A stretch of 64,000 nt of DNA, taken from NCBI GenBank assembly GCA_022511205.1, contig JAFLRY010000005.1, positions 25,005 through 89,004 of the forward strand. The letters run 5' to 3'. The translations under genes and the position numbers were made by a program. The stretch comes from Eubacterium sp. GTDB lineage: Bacteria; Bacillota; Clostridia; Oscillospirales; Acutalibacteraceae. The notes under the pieces were generated by a model. It saw only the letters and a program-made list of their open reading frames with translations. It made no database searches and had not been told where the DNA came from. How positions within the stretch are numbered: position 1 is the first letter of the stretch; every line of letters begins with the position of its first letter. Positions 60,171 to 64,000 of the stretch are shown piece by piece.

Positions 60171-61025
60171 ATGAGAAAGATCGATTTTAAAATTTCCGCC
60201 GCCGATAACGGCCGCAGGATAAAGGACTATTTAAGAGATTTCGGCGTTTCCTCCGCTCTGCTGACAAAGCTGAAGCAAACGGAAAACGGCATAACCGTTA
60301 ACGGAAAATTCGCTCGGGCGATAGATATTCTCCGCGAGGAGGATATTCTTGAGATTTCCGTTGAAAGCAAAGGTCATATGCCCGCGCCGCTGGATATCCC
60401 GATCGATATTTTGTATGAGGACGAGGATATCATAGCGGTCAACAAGCCGCCCTTTATGCCCGTTCACGAAAGCAGGAATCATATTGGAGACACGCTCTCA
60501 AACGCCATTGCCACCCATATTGAGGAGGACACGGCATTCCGCGCCGTTTACCGCCTTGATCGTGACACCAGCGGCATAGTGCTCATCGCAAAAAATCCCC
60601 TTGCCGCCGCAAAATTGGCGGGCAAGGTGAAAAAAGATTACTACGCGATCGTCAAGGGTGAGATAGCCGAAAACGGAATGATAGACGCGCCCATAGCCCG
60701 CCTTGACAGCAGTATTATAAAACGCGGCGTTTCAGAGAACGGCGAGCGCGCCGTTACTCATTACGCGCCTATTAAAACGAATAACGGATTAACCCTGCTG
60801 AAAATAAACCTTGAAACCGGAAAAACTCACCAGATAAGAGTTCATTTTTCTCATTCGGGCTATCCCCTTTTAGGTGATACTCTTTACGGCGGTGACGATG
60901 AACGCCTTAACAGGCAGGCGCTCCACTGCAAGGATATCTATTTCATTCACCCCATAACGGAGACGGCTATGCATATCACCTGCCCATTCCCGGATGATCT
61001 TAAAAAGTTCATACACCTGATGTAA
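60171..61025 (+). CDS. RluA family pseudouridine synthase
   Basis: This is a 284-residue RNA pseudouridine synthase. A short S4-like N-terminus (residues 12-65, IKDYLRDFGVSSALLTKLKQ) precedes the catalytic domain with YRLDRDTSGIV, where Asp is the nucleophile and Tyr replaces the usual His, and THQIRVHFSHSGYPLLGDTLYGG. It is a second member beside rluD at 13 kb, likely modifying a different rRNA or tRNA site. It stands between hydG and luxS and starts without a visible ribosome site. Confidence 0.92.
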   Translation: MRKIDFKISAADNGRRIKDYLRDFGVSSALLTKLKQTENGITVNGKFARAIDILREEDILEISVESKGHMPAPLDIPIDILYEDEDIIAVNKPPFMPVHESRNHIGDTLSNAIATHIEEDTAFRAVYRLDRDTSGIVLIAKNPLAAAKLAGKVKKDYYAIVKGEIAENGMIDAPIARLDSSIIKRGVSENGERAVTHYAPIKTNNGLTLLKINLETGKTHQIRVHFSHSGYPLLGDTLYGGDDERLNRQALHCKDIYFIHPITETAMHITCPFPDDLKKFIHLM

Positions 61026-61054
61026 ATATTTTCTCATTCTTTTTTACTTATCGC

Positions 61055-61083
61055 TTGGAAAACACGAAAAAATGTGATAAAAT
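61055..61083 (+). promoter_or_regulatory. Promoter of luxS
   Basis: TTGGAA and TAAAAT with 17 bases between, 37 bases before the luxS ATG. No SAM-responsive riboswitch fits in the short leader. Confidence 0.68.
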
Positions 61084-61120
61084 ATGAATTGATTAAACTT
61101 TTAACAGGAGCTGAAATTCT

Positions 61121-61594
61121 ATGAAGACGATCCCAAGCTTTCAGGTCAACCACAAAATTTTGAAAAAGGGCATCTATCTCAGCAGAATAGATGATGATAT
61201 CACCACCTATGATATCCGTATGCGCGAGCCAAATAACGAAACGGTTATGACGAACGCCGCCATGCACACCATCGAGCATATTTTCGCAACCTACGTTCGC
61301 AACACTGAGTTTGGAGATAATATCATTTATTTCGGTCCTATGGGATGCCGCACGGGCTTTTATTTTCTCACCCGCTCGCTTACCGATACTTATTCCATAA
61401 ATCTTATTAAGGACGCCTTCAGATATATCGTTGATTTCTGGGGCCCGATCCCCGGCGCGACCGCAAAGGAATGCGGAAATTATACAGACCATAATCTTCT
61501 CCAAGCTAAGGAAGAGGCAAAAATCTTCCTTGATATTATCGAGGACTGGACGAAGGACGACTTGAAATATCCCACGGAGGAAGAAAAAGAATAA
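61121..61594 (+). CDS. luxS: S-ribosylhomocysteine lyase LuxS
   Basis: This is a 157-residue iron-dependent enzyme that splits S-ribosylhomocysteine to homocysteine and the autoinducer-2 precursor DPD. The metal ligands are in HTIEH (residues 49-53), with GPMGCRTGFYF carrying the catalytic Cys and ECGNY the third ligand region. The length is normal. AGGAG lies about ten bases upstream. It may serve methyl-cycle recycling and AI-2 signalling; no lsr genes are present here. Confidence 0.97.
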   Translation: MKTIPSFQVNHKILKKGIYLSRIDDDITTYDIRMREPNNETVMTNAAMHTIEHIFATYVRNTEFGDNIIYFGPMGCRTGFYFLTRSLTDTYSINLIKDAFRYIVDFWGPIPGATAKECGNYTDHNLLQAKEEAKIFLDIIEDWTKDDLKYPTEEEKE

Positions 61595-61597
61595 ACA

Positions 61598-62155
61598 ATG
61601 GAGCCTTTATTCACTACTCAAACCGATCTGAATTTGGAAGAATACAAAAAATTTAATGCTGCGGCAGCATCCAAAACCCTTGAAAGCGGTAAGCTTAAAA
61701 AGCGTTTAAAATGGATATGTATCCTTTTAGCGGTATGCCTTCTTGAAATAATTATATTTAACTTGCTTCCAGGGCATTCGGATCAGGGTAACACATTTAC
61801 TGTGATTTTCACAACAGCCGCAGTTGTTATCGCCGTTTCCGCTCTTTCGGCATATCTTTTAATGCGTTTCCCTTTCTTTTTAAATAAATCGGCTGAAAAA
61901 GCATATTATTCAAATCCGTTTCTTCAAAAAAATCATCTGCAGATATATTCTTTTTATGAGGAATATCTTGAAGAAAAAAGCAATGATTCCTCCGCGAAAA
62001 TTGAATATGCCCTGATACATAATATTATTGAGACCGAAACGAATTTCTATATTATGATCGGTAATAATCAAGGCTACGTTATAATTAAAAGCAACTGCTC
62101 ACCCGAGCTGATAGAATTCATTAAAAACTTAAAGCCAAAACAAGGTTCTAAATAA
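61598..62155 (+). CDS. YcxB-like small membrane protein
   Basis: This is a 185-residue protein with two membrane helices (about residues 37-58 and 68-90) and a cytoplasmic beta domain of the YcxB type (KNHLQIYSFYEEYLEEKS, YALIHNIIETETNFYIMIG, QGYVIIKSNC). It starts three bases after luxS with only a distant GGAGG, so coupling to luxS is likely. YcxB proteins have no known role. It ends at a hairpin terminator. Confidence 0.72.
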   Translation: MEPLFTTQTDLNLEEYKKFNAAAASKTLESGKLKKRLKWICILLAVCLLEIIIFNLLPGHSDQGNTFTVIFTTAAVVIAVSALSAYLLMRFPFFLNKSAEKAYYSNPFLQKNHLQIYSFYEEYLEEKSNDSSAKIEYALIHNIIETETNFYIMIGNNQGYVIIKSNCSPELIEFIKNLKPKQGSK

Positions 62156-62160
62156 CAAAT

Positions 62161-62188
62161 AACTGCCCCGCGCTTGCGGAGCAGTTTT
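62161..62188 (+). terminator. Terminator after the luxS operon
   Basis: AACTGCCCCGC and GCGGAGCAGTT pair with one mismatch around CTT, followed by TTCTTTT. It also faces the serine hydrolase end. Confidence 0.82.
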
Positions 62189-62198
62189 CTTTTACGTC

Positions 62199-63788
62199 TT
62201 ATTCAAATTTCCCTTTGAAATTCGGCTCAAAGATCGGAAGACCTAATGCCTTGATCGTGCCCTTAACGAATTCCTCAGTGCTCTTGAGCTTGATGGGCAT
62301 TCCCATAAAGGTCATATTGTATATCGCCAATTCTTGGAAGGTGGGACTCATTTCGTTGATGACCTTAACCGTTCCGTTCTCCTTAAACTTAAAGGTGAAT
62401 TTCCTTACGTGGGCCGTCTCAATAGGTCTGATCCAGACCTTAAGACTGCCGTCCGGCTGCCAGGCCGCCTTGGAATACGCGTGATAATGGAGCGTTTTCA
62501 GCTTCATTTCGCTCATTCTGTATTCGCCGTCCATACCAACGTCAATGGTGTTAACGTCGTCCTTCTCGCGCCAAGTAAATTTCATACAATCATCGGTGAA
62601 ATCAAATCTGATCTCGCTGATGCTGCCGGGTTTATCGTAAAGCATCTGCTGAACGGAAATGGAGATAACCGAAGTGTTGCCGTTCGTCTTGCATTTGATC
62701 GCTCTGCCGCCGATCTTCTTTTCCATTTCAGCGTTTCTCGGCGTTGCGGCAAGATCCTCAACGTGGCAGTTTTCAATGGTGCTGAGCATTTCCGCGTGCT
62801 CCGCTTCGTTTTCGGGAAGCGCTTCAGCCTCAAAGCACTTGGGGAAGTGCTCCCAGAACACTCTCATTACCTTGTAGTCCTCGGCCTCGCCGCAGTTGAG
62901 AACCACGAGCGCGTCGTATTCGGGGAACATAAAGCAACGCTGACCCATAAGTCCGTCCGCGCGGTAGCTTCCGTCAAGCTGATTCTGCCAAAACTGAAAA
63001 CCGTAGCCCCTCATATAATCAATGTAGCCCGCCTTAACGGTATCCGTATGCTTTGAGGTTGCATCCTTTACCCACTCGGCGGGAACAAGCTGAGTGCCGT
63101 CTATCCATTTTCCGCCGTGAATATAGGGCAGGAAGAATTTCGCCAAGTCCTCGGACTTCATATAAAGTCCCCAACCGGCGGCGTTGTTGCCCTTGCCGTC
63201 GTATTCCCAGAAAGGTTTTTCAATGCCAAGGGGCTTGAACATTCTCTCATCAAGATAATCAACCATGCTCATACCCGTAACCTTGGAGATGATGGCAGAG
63301 AGCATAAAGGTGTTTTCGGATATGTAATTAAACTTGCTGTCCGGCGCGGCGATGAAGCCCGCGTCAAAGAAGCTCTTTACCCAGTCCTTGCCGCCCTTTT
63401 CATCAGCAACGGTGATGAATTTATCGGAGCGCATGGTGAGAAGCATTCTGATAGTAAGCTTTTGGTTCTTCGGCTTCTTGGCAGATTCGTATTCGGGGAA
63501 GAAATCAGCCACCTTATCGTCAAGAGAGATAAGTCCCTCGCTGATAGCAAAGCCCACCGCGGTGGAGGTAACGGACTTACTCATTGAATATAAAACGTGG
63601 GGATGCTCGAAGGCGTAGGGCTTCCAGAAGCCCTGGGCGCAAACCTTATCGTGCCTTACAACGGTAAAGCTCTGAAGCCCCAGCTTTTTCTCGTTTATCT
63701 CATCTACGAACGCCTTTATGGCGCTGCTCTTGATACCCACTGATTCGGGGGTAACGTGTTGCAGATTTGTATTAGCCAATCTTTCCAT
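62199..63788 (-). CDS. Serine hydrolase, class C beta-lactamase fold
   Basis: This is a 529-residue protein. Residues 20-330 are a beta-lactamase/transpeptidase-like domain: SxxK is SMSK in YSMSKSVTS (near residue 70), and the second motif is Tyr-x-Ser in FNYISENT (near residue 155). The C-terminal 200 residues form a beta-rich extension like those of esterase EstB-type proteins. No signal peptide is present, so it is likely a cytoplasmic esterase or peptidase rather than a true beta-lactamase. AAGGGAG precedes the ATG. Confidence 0.87.
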   Translation of the reverse strand: MERLANTNLQHVTPESVGIKSSAIKAFVDEINEKKLGLQSFTVVRHDKVCAQGFWKPYAFEHPHVLYSMSKSVTSTAVGFAISEGLISLDDKVADFFPEYESAKKPKNQKLTIRMLLTMRSDKFITVADEKGGKDWVKSFFDAGFIAAPDSKFNYISENTFMLSAIISKVTGMSMVDYLDERMFKPLGIEKPFWEYDGKGNNAAGWGLYMKSEDLAKFFLPYIHGGKWIDGTQLVPAEWVKDATSKHTDTVKAGYIDYMRGYGFQFWQNQLDGSYRADGLMGQRCFMFPEYDALVVLNCGEAEDYKVMRVFWEHFPKCFEAEALPENEAEHAEMLSTIENCHVEDLAATPRNAEMEKKIGGRAIKCKTNGNTSVISISVQQMLYDKPGSISEIRFDFTDDCMKFTWREKDDVNTIDVGMDGEYRMSEMKLKTLHYHAYSKAAWQPDGSLKVWIRPIETAHVRKFTFKFKENGTVKVINEMSPTFQELAIYNMTFMGMPIKLKSTEEFVKGTIKALGLPIFEPNFKGKFE

Positions 63789-63906
63789 AAATATTCTCCC
63801 TTAAAATATTATATAATAATTGTAAATCAGCGCGGGATTTTTTTCAACCTTAAATAAAGCAAAACAGAGAATTTTCTTTATTTTTTATAAAATTAAGACA
63901 AACCTC

Positions 63907-63934
63907 TTGACAATTATCCGATTTGTGGTAAAAT
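63907..63934 (+). promoter_or_regulatory. Promoter of tRNA-Val
   Basis: TTGACA and TAAAAT separated by 16 bases, with TG one base before the -10, placing a start about ten bases before the mature tRNA 5' end. Confidence 0.72.
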
Positions 63935-63946
63935 AATTCTCGCTGT

Positions 63947-64000
63947 GGAAGTTTAGCTCAGCTGGGAGAGCATCTGCCTTACAAGCAGAGGGTCACAGGT
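63947..64000 (+). tRNA. tRNA-Val (UAC), 5' part
   Basis: The sequence folds as the first 54 bases of a tRNA: acceptor GGAAGTT, D-arm GCTC-AGCTGGGA-GAGC, anticodon stem TCTGC with loop CTTACAA giving anticodon UAC, then GCAGA and the variable loop. The T-arm lies beyond the window. UAC reads valine GUA codons. Confidence 0.93.

Noticed and set aside
62199..63788. Beta-lactam resistance gene
   Set aside because: The fold is class C-like but there is no signal peptide and the long C-terminal extension fits esterase-type relatives.
1..64000. CRISPR array or prophage
   Set aside because: No regularly spaced direct repeats, cas genes, integrase, phage structural genes or transposase were seen.

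Overview
The window looks like chromosomal DNA of a mid-GC, spore-forming member of the Clostridia (Bacillota), probably an anaerobic gut or rumen relative of the Oscillospiraceae/Ruminococcaceae. The evidence is gene content and signals. Sporulation genes yqfC, yqfD and ylbJ are present, as are divIVA and sepF, an [FeFe]-hydrogenase maturase (hydG), Na+-pump decarboxylase subunits, luxS, and plant-polysaccharide genes (uxuA/uxuB, a GH28 pectinase-like enzyme, a clan-A glycoside hydrolase). Strong AGGAGG-type ribosome binding sites and TTGACA/TATAAT promoters occur throughout. No database search was possible, so the taxonomy is inference.

Layout. 0-11 kb: a cut-off flavin reductase-like gene, a DUF2207/LemA envelope pair, the hexuronate genes uxuA-uxuB, the yqfCD sporulation pair divergent from ylbJ, and small housekeeping or membrane genes (DUF2500, a Nudix-HAD fusion, a YczE-like protein, a YdcF-like protein, an HTH regulator). 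11-28.3 kb: a compact minus-strand run transcribed miaB - ylbF - mutS - mutL - miaA - HlyD-like - yggS - sepF - divIVA - ileS - lspA - rluD - HAD - nfo, joining tRNA modification, mismatch repair, cell division and translation. 28.3-29.6 kb: a structured repeat in front of a Cys-rich conserved Clostridia protein. 29.7-37.5 kb: pcrA, an oadG-oadB pair, an overlooked 44-codon membrane peptide, and a GntR/ABC transporter operon with clear operator repeats. 37.5-43.3 kb: a galK - lipid kinase - membrane-anchored glycoside hydrolase operon and a VTT-family membrane protein. 43.3-48.7 kb: an aromatic amino acid operon tyrA-aroB-aroA-aroC-pheA. 48.8-53.1 kb: a Nudix gene broken by a second copy of the structured repeat, then GH28 - 5'-3' exonuclease - methyltransferase - kinase. 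53.2-64 kb: an FAD oxidoreductase, DegV, an XRE regulator divergent from an AT-rich acyl-CoA synthetase, hydG with a structured leader, a pseudouridine synthase, luxS, a small membrane protein, a serine hydrolase and the 5' part of a tRNA-Val(UAC).

The most unusual content is non-coding. Two about 275-315 bp copies of a terminal-inverted-repeat element (28.5 kb and 48.9 kb, opposite orientation) keep the same helices through compensatory base changes. One copy splits a Nudix hydrolase gene; the other supplies the region upstream of a conserved gene. It behaves like a MITE but looks like a structured RNA. A second, unrelated hairpin-rich repeat family has two inverted copies at 54.8 and 58.3 kb. 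Short sequences resembling the ends of the first family occur at 26.4, 53.2 and 60.0 kb. No CRISPR array, prophage, transposase gene or rRNA was seen.
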